From: Thinopyrum elongatum
Taxonomy: Eukaryota; Streptophyta; Magnoliopsida; Poales; Poaceae
Reading direction: 5' to 3'
DNA length: 64,000 nt
Assembly: GCA_011799875.1 (NCBI GenBank)
Contig: CM022300.1
Coordinates: 234,000,807-234,064,806 of the forward strand
In this document: positions 35,289 through 46,605 of the stretch, piece by piece
Layout: each line of letters starts with the position of its first letter
How positions within the stretch are numbered: the first letter of the stretch is position 1
Notes under the pieces: model-generated
What the model was told of the DNA's origin: nothing
The model's database searches: none
The model's input: only the letters and a program-made list of their open reading frames with translations
Position numbers and translations under genes: made by a program

Positions 35289-36470
35289 GGCGCGGCTGTG
35301 GGGCCCTGCCCGGCAGCCACCCTTTTGTACAGGCCTTGCCTCAGTTGCATGTAACCCCTTATACAAAGCCAGGTGATGACCCTGAGCACCAGAGAAATAA
35401 ACGAAGCGCTGGGGGGCCCCCGACCAAGTTGCATGCATGCATAAGCATTTCATGAGCATTTGCATATGCATATAGATAGGATCGCATCCATTTGCATATG
35501 CATATAGATAGGATCGCATCTTGCACCATTCCCATCTACATAAAGCTGCAGGTTCCTGCCGAGAACTTGGTTTCTGCAAGAAGATGAGGAGATGAACCAA
35601 CGCTATGATCCCCGGCAAACCAAACAGATAAGTTCTACCTCTTGTCCATAAGTGTTATGTAAGCTAAAACTTGTGCATAAGAAAACCCCGCCGCTCTTCG
35701 AAACTTAGGTGCTCCCATCCCTGGCTTGAACGTTGCTTCGGCCTGGATGGTCGTAGCGGCCTTTGATGAAAAGAAGTTGGCGGGGGGCTGATCCCTCTAT
35801 TTCTTGCCGGTAGGCTCAGTTCCCCAACAACGAAGGAAGGGTACCGGCAGGATAGCCTGCCGGGGAAAACTCGTTTATTTAAAATAAATTGGCATTTCAC
35901 CTCTGCATGGACATATACATGCACGAGTTCTCGTTAAGGTTCATCTTTTTCATTAATATGCTGGTCATACAAGTACAAACCTTACTGAACACAGACATGG
36001 ACTCGAGAGATTACATTATTTGAACTAAAATTTGGCAAATGCCTACGAGTTTAAGATTGAAAAAAGATAAGTGCCCCGTGATGCCCTTTCTTGTCCCTCT
36101 CCTCCTAGGCACAGCAGTTGAAGGCGAGAAGGGCAAAAGGAGTGCATGAGCAGAAGCCCGGGCCATTCCCATCGGGCTCCAGGAGAGGTAGCCTGACGGT
36201 GACGGGGGAGCACCGGGGAACGCATCGATGGAGAGCACGACGGAGGCAACCCGCTAACCACCACCACCAAGGCCAACAGGACACGGCAGGGCTAATGAAG
36301 CTGCAGCCCGAGAGGAAGCCTGCCGGGGCCCAGCTGGAATGCTGCTGGAGGAAGCCGGGCGGCATCATCCCCACCCCTGCATCCAACTCCCCGGCAAATC
36401 ACCTTGCCGGGAAGTAGAGGCAGATGCAGATGATGGTGCCACCGCCTGATGAAGATGGTGCGGGCGACGC
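35289..36470. other. Post-pol region of the first Tat-like element
   Basis: No sense coding frame is convincing. Bases 35602-35899 are the part copied at the left border. The open frame 36118-36417 has no recognisable domain. The 3' flank of the antisense gene lies at the right side. Confidence 0.5.
35457..35520. repeat. Perfect 32-bp tandem duplication
   Basis: Two identical copies, each starting CATTTGCATATGC, abut at 35488/35489. Confidence 0.9.
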
Positions 36471-37043
36471 TCAGTCGGAGGCAGAGTCGTCGCCCTCCCG
36501 CGCGCTGCCGTCGTCATCGCTGTCACTGTCCTCCTCGCCGCTTTCGCTCGAAGAGGAGCTTTCATCGTCGGTCGAGCTCTCCGCGCAGCACCCTAAGTGA
36601 GCTCCTGAGCTCCCGAAGATCTTGATGGAGAGCAGGCCGCTCTCCATTAATTTGAACTGGAGAACATGCCCTTCCGAGAAACCGTGGGCACGAGCAAAGG
36701 TCTTCCAACCACGGCGAAGGTACATCACATGAGGAGCAGGGAAGTCGACATCAACCCACATGCCACCGTTCCCACAACCCCTCATGTGCAACCTCAGAGC
36801 GCATGGCTGTTCGAGCTCCATTTCCCATGCGAATGGAGTAGGGAGGCGAAGATGGCCACATGGGAGTTTGTACAGCCTGATGATGAACTCTCGAGGCTGA
36901 TCCCCGACATGGCCGTCCATTGGAGGGAGGACCGCCGGCGGGGGCGCGGCTAAGGCATCGCCCCGTCCCCCTCTTCCTCGAGCACCACGGCGACCTCGGC
37001 CTCGCCCCCTCCCTCCTCCTCTCGCGGTGGGCTCCTCTATCAC
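36471..37043 (-). CDS. Antisense B3-like protein inside the Tat-like element
   Basis: The minus-strand frame of about 190 codons has an Arg/Gly-rich N-terminus (RGRGRGRRGARGRGG), a B3-like domain over residues about 50-150 (REFIIRLYKLP, LRLPTPFAWEM, MWVDVDFP, YLRRGWKTFARAHGFSEGH, VLQFKLMES, LLSIKIFG) and a Ser/Asp/Glu-rich acidic tail. The LPxxF, GWxxFxxxHxxxxGHxLxF and final beta-strand pattern fit B3 closely. The in-frame start at 37043 is GTG. The first ATG (37110-37108) is one base out of frame and stops at 37050-37048, so a one-base change in the CTCCTCCTCTT tract may have broken the N-terminus. B3 domains bind DNA in the nucleus; the target is unknown. A TATA box lies upstream. Confidence 0.75.
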   Translation of the reverse strand: MIEEPTARGGGRGRGRGRRGARGRGGRGDALAAPPPAVLPPMDGHVGDQPREFIIRLYKLPCGHLRLPTPFAWEMELEQPCALRLHMRGCGNGGMWVDVDFPAPHVMYLRRGWKTFARAHGFSEGHVLQFKLMESGLLSIKIFGSSGAHLGCCAESSTDDESSSSSESGEEDSDSDDDGSAREGDDSASD

Positions 37044-37175
37044 GGGATCAAGAGGAGGAGGGATGCGCTGTCGAGTAGAAGCCCTCGTCGCGCCCTCGTC
37101 CTCTCACCATGGTGAGTGGGGGAAGATTGCATGAAGGGAGAAGAGGTGTGAGTGAAAATGCACTGCTCTTCCCCC

Positions 37176-37184
37176 CTTTTTATA
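37176..37184 (-). promoter_or_regulatory. TATA box of the antisense B3-like gene
   Basis: On the minus strand CTATAAAAA occurs 66 bases before the ATG at 37110, a good distance for a TATA box plus short leader. It faces away from the 3' LTR, so it would drive antisense transcription into the interior. Confidence 0.6.
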
Positions 37185-37654
37185 GAAGGACGGAGCGGGG
37201 GGCTAGCCTTTTGCAAGGGAAACGGCCGCCCCATTCCCCCAATGCGGCCTCCCTGCACCTTCTGCGGCCCAAAGAATCAAGGCCGACCCTCTGCCCCAAC
37301 CATCGACGCCTGGTTCTCGACCGAGGCACTCGTCGCCGTGCTCTCCGCATCCACCACCTACCACAACCAATGCATGCGGAACACGTGGCAGGTGCATGCG
37401 AGGCGGGGAGCAAGTGGGATGGCAGTTTCCACCCCGTGATCGTGGTGCGTGGGTAATCCACGGGCCACAATCCAAGTTTTCCGCAGCATTACGCACGACG
37501 CACGGGAAAACCGGAAACTGGCCCGGAGTCAAGATTAATGAAGAAGCAAAGAAGACTCCAAGAGATCAGCCTCTTCAGCGCCCCTGCCTGTGCACTTATT
37601 AGGACCTACCCCGACGACGCCCGACAGTGCGATCGGGGCAGGCCCGGGGGCTTC

Positions 37655-38575
37655 TGTTGGTGCAACAAACCCTGGGTCTGTTGCCCTGACTGTGCACAGG
37701 CACAAGAACAAGATTACAACACCAAGGCCTTGTCAAGATACAAGAGACCAAGATCTTTGAAGAACCAGCAGGCAGATTAAGGAGGCCAAGACCAAGACAG
37801 AGAAGTGAGACACCACCAGGAGAAAAGCCTCCCTTGCCGGGCAGGCGGACCTGGCAGGGACAAGGCCTCCCCCGGAAGGGAGCATTCAAGACGTCCCGGC
37901 AGGGCCTGCCGGGACTCATGAGGGCAAAGACACCTCACCAAGCCATCTCACCGTGACCCACGTCGTTGATCAATGCAGTGTCAAGCCGCAAAATGACTAA
38001 GTGGCAGCCATTCGCCACATGGTGGCCTCTTTCTTCAGGAAATACTTACATATGACACCCATCCTGCGGCGTGTCAAGCAAGCAGGCATGAAGCTGGCAA
38101 GACGAGCCCGGCAAGGCTTGCCATGCGAGCAACAATGTGACGTTGAGCGGTGCATTTAATGCACTCTGTCAGCCTGCGGAATTAGGTATGATAGCACTGT
38201 TTGCTATCTTATCAGTGCATAATGACTTTTTTGCCACTGTGGTGACCCCTTAACCTATAAAAGGAGGCCCATGGCAACCGAAGCAAGGGTTGGGAAAGTT
38301 GAACACCCCCATGCTCGTACGCGCGTAGTCACTGCCTCCCCAGGGCGAGCCTGCCGGGCAAGTGTACTATGCTCCACCACCACTTTTCCACCATCAATCC
38401 ACCAAAGCAGGAGTAGGGTTTTACGCCTCGCGGCGGCCCGAACCTGGGTAAAATTGCCTGTGTGATCTCTGCCGTGCTGCCCCACGTTCTTTTGCTCTTT
38501 GTGCGACGCGACATCCCCCCGCCGAACCAGCAAGGGGCCCCTTAGCCCCATAGGTGGCTGTGGTTTCCCGCGACA
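37655..38575 (+). repeat. 3' LTR of the first Tat-like element
   Basis: Complete, TGTTGGTGCAAC to CCGCGACA, preceded by the purine-rich CCCGGGGGCTTC. TATA box at 38256. Followed by ACAAG. Confidence 0.92.
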
Positions 38576-39079
38576 ACAAGTTACTCTATTAGACCTCAGT
38601 ATCTAATTTTTTTCTCTTTTCAGTGGTTTCCGAAGCTATTTACTGATGATTACCTTACAAACTACATGACCGGAGTGGAGGCAACTAAGGTTAAAGTATA
38701 TAATTCATGCTACCATGATAATGCTCTAGAAGTCTTCCTAAAGGCGGTGAAGGATGGGTGGGCGATCGTCACAAGGGGTTGGACAAAAGTGTTCATGCCT
38801 ATGGCATGCAGGAGGGCACATTATGGGCATTCCGCTTCTTCAACACCATTGGCAGCCAAAATGATTTACACTTGTCTCTTCACCTTTACCACCTCTAAAT
38901 ATTGTGGTTCATCATAGTTAATTACTGTCTAATCCTGTAATCACTGAACATATTGTACTGACAATTTTATTTATGGATTCGTTGTTGAACCATTGTGCTG
39001 AGAATTTGAATTCCACGTTTCATATTCCAAAATTTCCAATTTGAATAATAAATTACAGGGAAAAATAAAATTATACAGG

Positions 39080-39390
39080 AGCGAATAAAATAATGTGCAC
39101 ACGGTTAGAAAGAAAACAGCGTGTGCAATGAAAAATAGAGAACAGACGGTTCTTTGACGTGAAACATTTGAGATGCCCGACGGACACACACACGGTTTCG
39201 TCTCATATGCGTGTGCGATTCATGGTAATACGGCAAACATTTCAAACCAGTGTGCGTGTGTGATAGGAATAGCTATCGCACACAGTTATGAAAATGGACA
39301 CGTTGGCGTTAGTAGAGGCACCACACACAATTTACATTCTTGAATTGTGTATGATAACGTACCTATCGCAGACATATCGTAATCATTTGG
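39080..39390. repeat. Right subterminal repeats of the CACTA-like element
   Basis: Variants of the GTGTGCGAT unit occur on both strands (for example GCGTGTGCGATTC near 39210 and CTATCGCACACAG near 39264). They support element sequence extending to here. A matching terminus was not identified. Confidence 0.5.
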
Positions 39391-39394
39391 GATG

Positions 39395-39979
39395 TCTCTC
39401 GGATCAGAAACGTAACGTCGAGATGTAACGTGTGGGACTGGGGTGGCTTCTCATATGTTTATTCTATGGCGATCGTCAGTAGCCGCTCGCCTATCCCCGA
39501 TGGTTTCTGGGTCGTGTGGGAAGGACCCCCCTAACGCAGTCACTCACTTGGTGACGGTTCAGAATGCCATCGCGGAAAGGGGTTAAAAACCGTTTGTATA
39601 GCACCTTACGGTACCAGTGTTATATCATTTTGGGAGTTGATAATAGTAATGGAAATTAGTACAAGTTATGAATTTGGTCCTAATATGATAGTTATTCAAG
39701 GGGGATATAATAAAAACTTTCATGTAGATCACTGAATATGATAAGTTTGATTACTTGCAATAGTTTTGCGATATAAAGGTGGTAATATGTGGGTTGTGCT
39801 AGTGAGTAATTGTGGTTTAGTAAGAATATTGGTGTTAAGGTTTGTGATTCCCGAAACATGCACGTATAGTCTCTCGTTATGCTATGAAGTTGGAGCACAA
39901 TTTATTATTGAGTGTCTTCCTTTGCATGAAAGGTCAGGGGCGCGCGATGGTTAACTCCTACCAACCTCACCCTAGGAGC
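39395..39979. repeat. LTR fragment of another gypsy element
   Basis: The text TGCGATATAAAGGTGGTAAT and GCGCGATGGTTAACTCC looks to me like the interior of a common Triticeae gypsy LTR. It is interrupted at 39980 by the next element; bases 39975-39979 are GGAGC, which should recur on the far side, outside the window. No genes. Confidence 0.5.
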
Positions 39980-40961
39980 TGATACGTCCATTTTGCATCA
40001 TGTTTTCTTACTATTATTTATAATGTTTTTATGCATAATAATGCTTTATGGAGTGATTCTAATGCCTTTTCTCTGATAAAATGCAAGGTTTACACAAAGA
40101 GGGAGAATACCGGCAGCTGGGATTCTGGACCTAGAAAAGCTAAGTTAGAGACACCTATTCTGCACATCTCCAAATAAGCTGAAACTTCACGGAGAATTAT
40201 TTAGGAATATTTAATAATTATTGGAGCAAAGAACTACTGGAGGGGGGCCACTTGGTGACCACAAGACACCAGGGCGCGCCAGGCCCCCCAGGCGCGCCCT
40301 GGTGGGTTGTGGCCAGCCCAGCCCACCTCCGGTGCCCATATTCTGGTACTTAAGGTCTTTTGACCTACAAAAAATAAGGAGAGGAGTTTAGGGACGGAGC
40401 GCCACAGTCTTGAGGCGGAACTTGGGCAGGAGCACTTTTGCCCTCCGACGGAGCGATTCCGCCGGGGAAACTTCCCTCCCGGAGGGGGAAATCGAAGCCA
40501 TCGTCATCACCAACAACCCTCTCATCTTTGGGAGGCCAATCTCCATTAACATCTTCAATAGCACCATCTACTCTCAAACCCTAGTTCATATCTTGTGTTC
40601 AATCTTTGTACCGGAACCTCAGATTGGTACCTGTGGGTGACTAGTAGTGTTGATTACAACTTGTAGTTGATTACTATATGGTTTATTTGGTGGAAGATTA
40701 TATGTTCAGATCCATTATGCTATTTAATACCCCTTTGATCTTGAGCATGAATATCATTTGTGAGTAGTTACTTTAGTTCTTGAGGCCACGGGAGAAATCA
40801 CGTTGCAAGTAATCATGTGAATTTGATATGTGTTCGATATTTTGATGATATGTATGTTGTGATTCCCTTAGTGGTGTCATGTGAACGTCGACTACATGAC
40901 ACTTCACCATCTTTGGGCCTAAGGGAATGCATTGTGGAGTAGTTATTAGATGATGGGTTGC

Positions 40962-42662
40962 TGATACATCTCCAACGTATCTATAATTTATGAAGTATTC
41001 ATGCTGTTATATTATCATTCTTGGATGTTTTACAATCATTTTATAGCAACTTTATATCATTTTTTGGGACTAACCTATTGACATAGTGCCCAGTGCCACT
41101 TGCTGTTTTTGCTTTTTTTTACATCGCAGAAAATCAATACCAAACGGAGTCCAAACACAGCGAAACTTTTTGGAGAATTTTTATGGACCAGAAGACACAA
41201 CTTGGGCCAAAGAAGTACCAGAGGGGTGCCCCGAGGGGGGCACAACCAACCTGGGCAGGCTTGGGGGCCCAGGCGTGCCCTGGTGGGTTGTGCCCACCTC
41301 GGTGGCCTCCCGCACCGTCTCTTCGCCCTATAAATTGCCAAATATTCCAAAAAACCTCGGGGTAACCCTAGATCAGAAGTTCTGCCGCCACAAGCCTCTG
41401 TAGCCATGAAAAACCAATCTAGACCCAATTCCGGCACCCTGTCGGAGGGTGGAATCATCACAGGTGGCCATCTTCATCATCCCAGCGGCCACCATTATGA
41501 GGAGGGAGTAGTCCACCCTCGGGGCTGAGGGTTTGTACTAGTAGCTATGTCTTTAATCTCTCTCTCTCTCTCTCGTGTTCTTGATGGCACGATCTTGATG
41601 TATCGCGGGCTTTGTTAATATAGTTGGATCATATGGTGTTTCTCCCTCTGTATCTTGTTGTGATGAATTGAGTTTTCCCTTTGAGATTTTGTTTTATCGG
41701 ATTGAATATTCTTAAGGATTTGAGAGCACTTGATATATGTCTTGCATATGAATACCCGTGGTGACAATGGGGTATTATATTGATTCACTTGATATATGTT
41801 TTGGCACTCAACTCGCGGATTCCTGAGGTGACATTGGGGTAATCTATGCATAGGGGTTGATGCATGTTTTCGCCCTTGTTTCTCCGGTAAAATCTTGGGG
41901 CACTCTTTGAGGTTCCTTGTGTTGGATCGAGTATTATGAATCTGAAATTGTTTGATGCGTATCGTATAATTAACTCATGGATACTTGTGGCGACATTGGA
42001 GTATCTAGGTGACATTAGAGTTGGTTGATGCGTATCATATGGTGTTACTGTAGTACGAACTCTTGGATAGATCAAACGGAAATAATAACTTGGCGTTATT
42101 TTAGTACGAACTCTTGAATAGATCGAACGGAAAGAATAACTTTAAGGTGGTTTCGTACCCTACAAACAATTTCTTCTTTTGTTCTCCGCTAGATAAGAAC
42201 TTTTGAGTGATTCTTCATCACACGTTGAGGGATGGTTATATGATCCAATTAGATTAGCATTGTTGAGAGATTGCACTAGCGAAAGTATGGACCCTAGGCC
42301 TCATTTTCAAGCATTGCAAATACCGTTTGTGCTCCGTTTTATCAATTGCTACCTTGCTGTTTTTTATTATTCCTATTACAAAAATCAATATCTACTATCA
42401 TTACTACACTTGTATCACCATCTCTTCACCGAACTAGTGCACCTATACAATTTACCATTGTATTTGGTGTGTTGGGGACACAAGAGACTTTTTGTTATTT
42501 GGTTGCAGGGTTGTTTGAGAGAGACCATCTTCATCCTACGCCTCCCACAGATTGATAAATCTTAGGTCATCCACTTGAGGGAAAATTGCTACTGTCCTAC
42601 AAAACTCTGCGCTTGGAGGCCCAACGCGAGTCTACAAGAATAAAGTTGCATAGTAGACATCA
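40962..42662 (+). repeat. 5' LTR of the nested non-autonomous gypsy element
   Basis: Starts TGATACATCTCC, ends GTAGACATCA. TATAAAT box at 41329-41335. Confidence 0.92.
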
Positions 42663-42672
42663 AGCTCTTTTC

Positions 42673-42690
42673 TGGCGCCGTTGCCGGGGG
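42673..42690 (+). other. Primer-binding site
   Basis: TGGCGCCGTTGCCGGGGG, ten bases after the LTR. Confidence 0.82.
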
Positions 42691-42773
42691 AGGTGAGTGC
42701 TTGAAGGTATATCTTTAGATCTTGCAATCAAATCTTTTAGTTTCTTGTTTTATCACTAGTTTGGTTTATAAAA

Positions 42774-43614
42774 ATGAAACTAATAAAATGGAATTGAGGT
42801 TGCATCATATTGTTCATCTTTATAATGTCTTTCATGAAAATGATGGAAAGGAAAATTGTGCTCGATTGATAGAGGAAGAATTCTATAAAATGTTTGACAA
42901 AAAAAATCTTTGAGTGATGAGCACGATTGCAATGTTGTTGGTATGAACTCTTTGCATATCCATGATGCTAATGATATGCAAAGCCATAAGCTTGGGGAAG
43001 CTATGTTTGATGAAGATGATATTTTTAGGCCCCCAAGTTTTGATGAGAATATTTACTATGATGAAAGCATGCCTCCTATTTATGATGATTATGGTGATGA
43101 CATGTATGCTATAAAGCGTAATGATATCCATGAAACTTGTCATCATGATTTTAATGCGCAATATGATTATGCCAATCAAGAATCACATGATAGTTATTTT
43201 GTTGAGGTTGCTCCCACTACTATTCATGAGAATAAATTTGCATATGTGGAGAGTAATAAAAATTCTATGCTTGTGGATCATGAAAAGAATGCTTTATGTG
43301 ATAGCTATATTGTTGAATTCATTCATGATGCTACTAAAAATTACTATGAGAGAGGAACATATGCTTGTAGGTATTGCAATAATATCAAATTTCCTCTCTA
43401 TGTGTTGAAAATCTTGAAGTTTTTCTTGTTTTGCCTTCCTATGCTAGTTGATTCTTGCTCCCATAAATTGTTTGCTCACAAAATCCCTATGCATAGGAAG
43501 TGGGTTAGACTTAAATGTGCTAGTCATATGCTTCATGATGCTCTCTTCATGTTTCAATTCTTATCTTTTATGCGAGCATCATTGAAATCTTCATGCCTAG
43601 CTAAAAGGCATTAA
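42774..43614 (+). pseudogene. Single internal gene of the non-autonomous gypsy element
   Basis: A first frame (from about 42722, with LHHIVHLYNVF) ends at a TGA just after an A-run, where a one-base shift would join it to the long frame ending at 43614. The long frame is rich in Asp, His and Tyr (IHDANDMQSHKLGEAMFDED, MPPIYDDYGDDMYA) and has a CRYC pair and a hydrophobic segment near its C-terminus. No zinc knuckle, protease or polymerase is visible. I have seen similar frames in Triticeae non-autonomous gypsy elements; the function is unknown. It could be a modified gag. Confidence 0.5.
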
Positions 43615-46605
43615 AGAAAAGCGCTTGTTGGGAGACAACCCAACACTTATATCTACTGTTTTTGTGTGTTCACATGATTAGGCTACTGTAGTAATCATGT
43701 TTTATAGCTTTTGTTTCAATAAAGTGCCAAGTACAGCCTTTGGGATAGTGTGGATGATAGTTGACTTGATTGTGTGCAAAAACTGAAACTTTTTCTTCCA
43801 GTAACATAATTGTTTAAATTCACTGGTGTGTTGGAAAACTCTGAATTTTTTTAAATATGATTTATCTACAAATTTCCTACGTTGTCCTAAATTTTCAGAA
43901 TTTTTGGAGTTACATAAGTATAACCTTAATTCAGATCTTTACGTACTGTTCTGTTTTTGACAGATTCTGTTTTCAATGCGTAGTTTGCTTGTTTTATGGT
44001 TTCTATGGCTTATATTGCTTAATATAAATTGTGGAAATTGTAGAGTACAGTAGGCATTGTGTGATTTTTTTTTATGAATCTTGTCTTTGACAGTACCAAA
44101 GTGAATGATTTGTCTTTATCATACTAACCCATCTCACGAAGTTCCATTAAGTTTTGTATAATTGAAGTTTTCAAGTTTTGGGTGAGATATCGATATGAGG
44201 AGAATAAGGAGTGACAAGACCCTAAGCTTGGGGATGCCCAAGGCACCCCCAAGGTAATATTCAAGTAATATCCAAGCAACTAAGCTTGGGGATGCCCCGG
44301 AAGGCATCCCCTCTTTCGTCTCCGACATTATCGGTAACCTCACTTGGAGCTATAATTTTATTCGTCACATGATATGTGTTTTTCTTGGAGCGTCATTTTA
44401 TTTTATTTGTATTTGCTTGCTTCTATTTATAATAATGTTTTGCATCTTTCATTTCAATAAAAATGTCAAGGATAGACTTTACCATGCTTATTTTGCAAGT
44501 CTATTTGTTGCTGTTTCAAAACAGAAAGTTTAGCGCTGTTGTAAAAATTCCCTAGAAAAGTAAGAATGTGATAAAATGTTGAAACTTTTTACAAAATAAC
44601 ATATGATACATTTTCTACAGTGTGATAAATTTTCAGAATTTTTGGAGTTAGAGAAGTATGAATACTCTTGCATCCTTTACAGACTATCATGTTTTGGCAG
44701 ATTGCTGTTATGTTTGCATTGTTTGCATATGTTTGCTTGTTTAATGATCCTATTTGAGGATAGGACTATTAAATATGCAGAGGCATTTAGTATGCAATGT
44801 TAAATAATAATTTTAGTGATTTGCTATAGTAGGGAATGATAAGGTTTTTGCATTGATTTATACTAACTTATCTCACGAGTTCTTGTTGAGTTTTGTGTGG
44901 ATGAAGTTTTTAAGAATTAGGGAAACTGTGATATGAGAGGAATTAAGGAGACACGAAAGCTCAAGTTTGGGGATGCCCAAGGCATCCCATGTTAATAATC
45001 CAAGAAGTCTGAAGCATCTAAGCTTGGGGATGCCCCGATAGGCATCCCACCTTTCTTCTTCAACAATTATCGGTTAGTATCGGTTGAGCCTAAGTTTTTG
45101 CTTCTTCACATGAGTTGTGCTATTCTTGGAATGTCATTTTGTTTTGTTTTTATTGCTGTTTTAATAAAATACTTATATCTGAAAGTTTTTAAATAAGAGA
45201 GAGTCCTCAAATAGCTACCCATTTACCTAACTACTCGCATGATCTTCACTTATATCTTTTTGGAGTAGTTTGTCATTTACTCTTGTGCTTCACTTATATC
45301 CTATGAGTAAATTGTTGAATGAATTGAATATCATGAAGTTGAAATTATATGTTCATATCATGCCTAGTGGTAGCTTCACATTGGGTTTAGGAAGTGAAAT
45401 CTTTTGAAGCTTGACAATCACAATATTGGTCATACATGCAATTCATGAATGATTAGTATAAGGAAGAGAACTTTCACATACAAATATATTATCTTGGACA
45501 TCTTCTATGATTGTGAATACCCATTAATTATTTTCAAACTTGAGAAGATTAGTTGAAGTTGGACAAGGAAGACAACATAATGAGTTATGGTTGTGTATAT
45601 TTGCATAGAAGTTATATTGTTATGGATCCTCCAACATGTGGTGTTTGCCTAGGATCTTTTGCTAGCCAAAAATTCATACTAAGTAGAGATACTACTTGTG
45701 CATCCAAAAACCCTTAAACCCAGTTTCTTGCCACGAGTGTCCACCATACCTACCTATGGATTGAATAAGATCCTTCAAGTAAGTTGTCATCGGTGCATAA
45801 ACCAATAAAAAATGCTCCTAAATATGTTTGATCTTTTATTGTAAGGGAAAATTGAGCGTTGTACGAACTTGTGATGGCAAAGTAATAAAAGCGGTGGACT
45901 GCATAATAAAGGTTGCTATCATAAGGGGCAATATAACGTGACATTCCTTTACATTAAGAGCTTGGGCATCCAAATAAAAAGCGCATGACAACCTCTGCTT
46001 CCTCTGCGAAGGGCCTATCTTTTACTTTTCAGTATTTACTTTTATGCAAAGAGTCAATAGTATGAAATCTCATTTCAACCTCAACTATTCTCTAGTTGGC
46101 AAGCATCATGTGGTGGGGAAAGATCTAGGCACATATGACCAGTCAAATATATTTGATCATGATTTATTATTGTTGACAATTATCTCTATGATAAATGAGT
46201 TGGGAGGCGAAATATTAAGCCCCTATCTTTCTCTGTGTTCGATGGATGCCATTTGTTCTAAGAATATGCTTTGAGTACTAGCAATCATAGAAGACTATAT
46301 GATTGTTGAGTATTTGGAGCTCTTACTTAGATTTTGTTGAATAAGTTGAATTGCAATTGTTTGGTGACTGAGAACATAGGTTGTTGAGTTTCAAGAGAAT
46401 TCATTGTTTGAACCTTAACATGTGAATTGATTGCTACTTTAACATGAGAAGTTTTATAAGAAAGAATTGCTGTTATGATGCTAGGAAAAGTGATTGAAAT
46501 TATCATTGATCAAACTTGTGCACTTTGCTAGCATTCACACTTCATAAATTATTTATTTTATCATTTACCTACTCGAGGACGAGTAGGAATTAAGCTTGGG
46601 GATGC
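43615..46605 (+). other. 3' internal region with repeated PPT-like hairpins
   Basis: Non-coding. AAGCTTGGGGATGCC-type tracts lie at 44224, 44282, 44963, 45020 and 46592; the last abuts the 3' LTR and is the probable polypurine primer. The pairs at 44.2 and 45.0 kb belong to a direct duplication of about 0.74 kb. Part of 45170-46600 matches the inverse-strand interior at 62009-63260. Confidence 0.75.

Larger units (their letters stand above)
27891..38575 (+). mobile_element. Ty3-gypsy element of Tat-like structure with an antisense B3-like gene
   Basis: LTRs of 917 bp (left, lacking TGTT) and 921 bp (right) flank a primer site, a single-frame gag-pol and, after pol, an antisense gene. Order protease, reverse transcriptase, RNase H, integrase identifies gypsy. 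A long region between integrase and the 3' LTR holding an antisense frame is typical of the plant Tat lineage. The element sits in an intron of the B3-like cargo gene. LTRs differ by several substitutions, so it is not very recent. Confidence 0.85.
25042..38898 (+). pseudogene. B3-like gene with triplicated exon, split by a gypsy element
   Basis: Exon 1 (25042-25277) starts MAPAKHPHASKSPLPLPP and ends in LAQIKCPSDYPPGLTR before GTATGA. Two related exons (25666-25792 and 26385-26511) repeat the block DPEEHLASA to MKCPSxYPSGLTK; the first has a TAG. Exon 4 (27203-27381) adds NEVFMNKRQVRKLRKIV and FIYTLSKTIVNFRM before GTAAGT. The Tat-like element follows. Exon 5 starts after TTTTCAG at 38624: WFPKLFTDDYLTNYM, AIVTRGWTKV, then, after a one-base shift, HAYGMQEGTLWAFRFFN and a stop at 38896-38898. 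Exons 4-5 together resemble a B3 DNA-binding domain. Exon phases at the duplicated joints do not agree, so one continuous product is doubtful. Confidence 0.5.
18089..39390. mobile_element. CACTA-like DNA element carrying B3-like genes; right end unresolved
   Basis: The left end starts CACTACTGCAGGATGC after TTA, matching the CACTA superfamily terminal motif and a 3-bp target site. Subterminal sequence is full of GTGTGCGAT units. GTGTGCGAT-like repeats reappear in both orientations at about 39080-39390, including GGCGTTAGTAGAGGCACC near 39292, which partly matches the inverse of the left terminal sequence. No clean terminal CAGTAGTG was found, so the right end may be truncated. No transposase was seen. 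Cargo: a minus-strand two-B3 gene, a 505-bp array, a small basic gene and a second B3-like gene. A Tat-like gypsy element (27891-38575) is nested inside. Confidence 0.55.

Noticed and set aside
36118..36417. Plus-strand 99-codon frame in the first Tat-like element
   Set aside because: Low-complexity, no domain, and it lies downstream of the antisense gene where a 3' untranslated region is expected.
39283..39312. Candidate right terminus of the CACTA-like element (GGCGTTAGTAGAGGCACC)
   Set aside because: It only partly matches the inverse of the left end, lacks CAGTAGTG and has no TTA repeat, so it was not called as the end.
40640..40660. ACTAGTAGTG as a possible CACTA terminus
   Set aside because: It is part of the gypsy LTR and recurs in inverse form at 61343 in the sister LTR.
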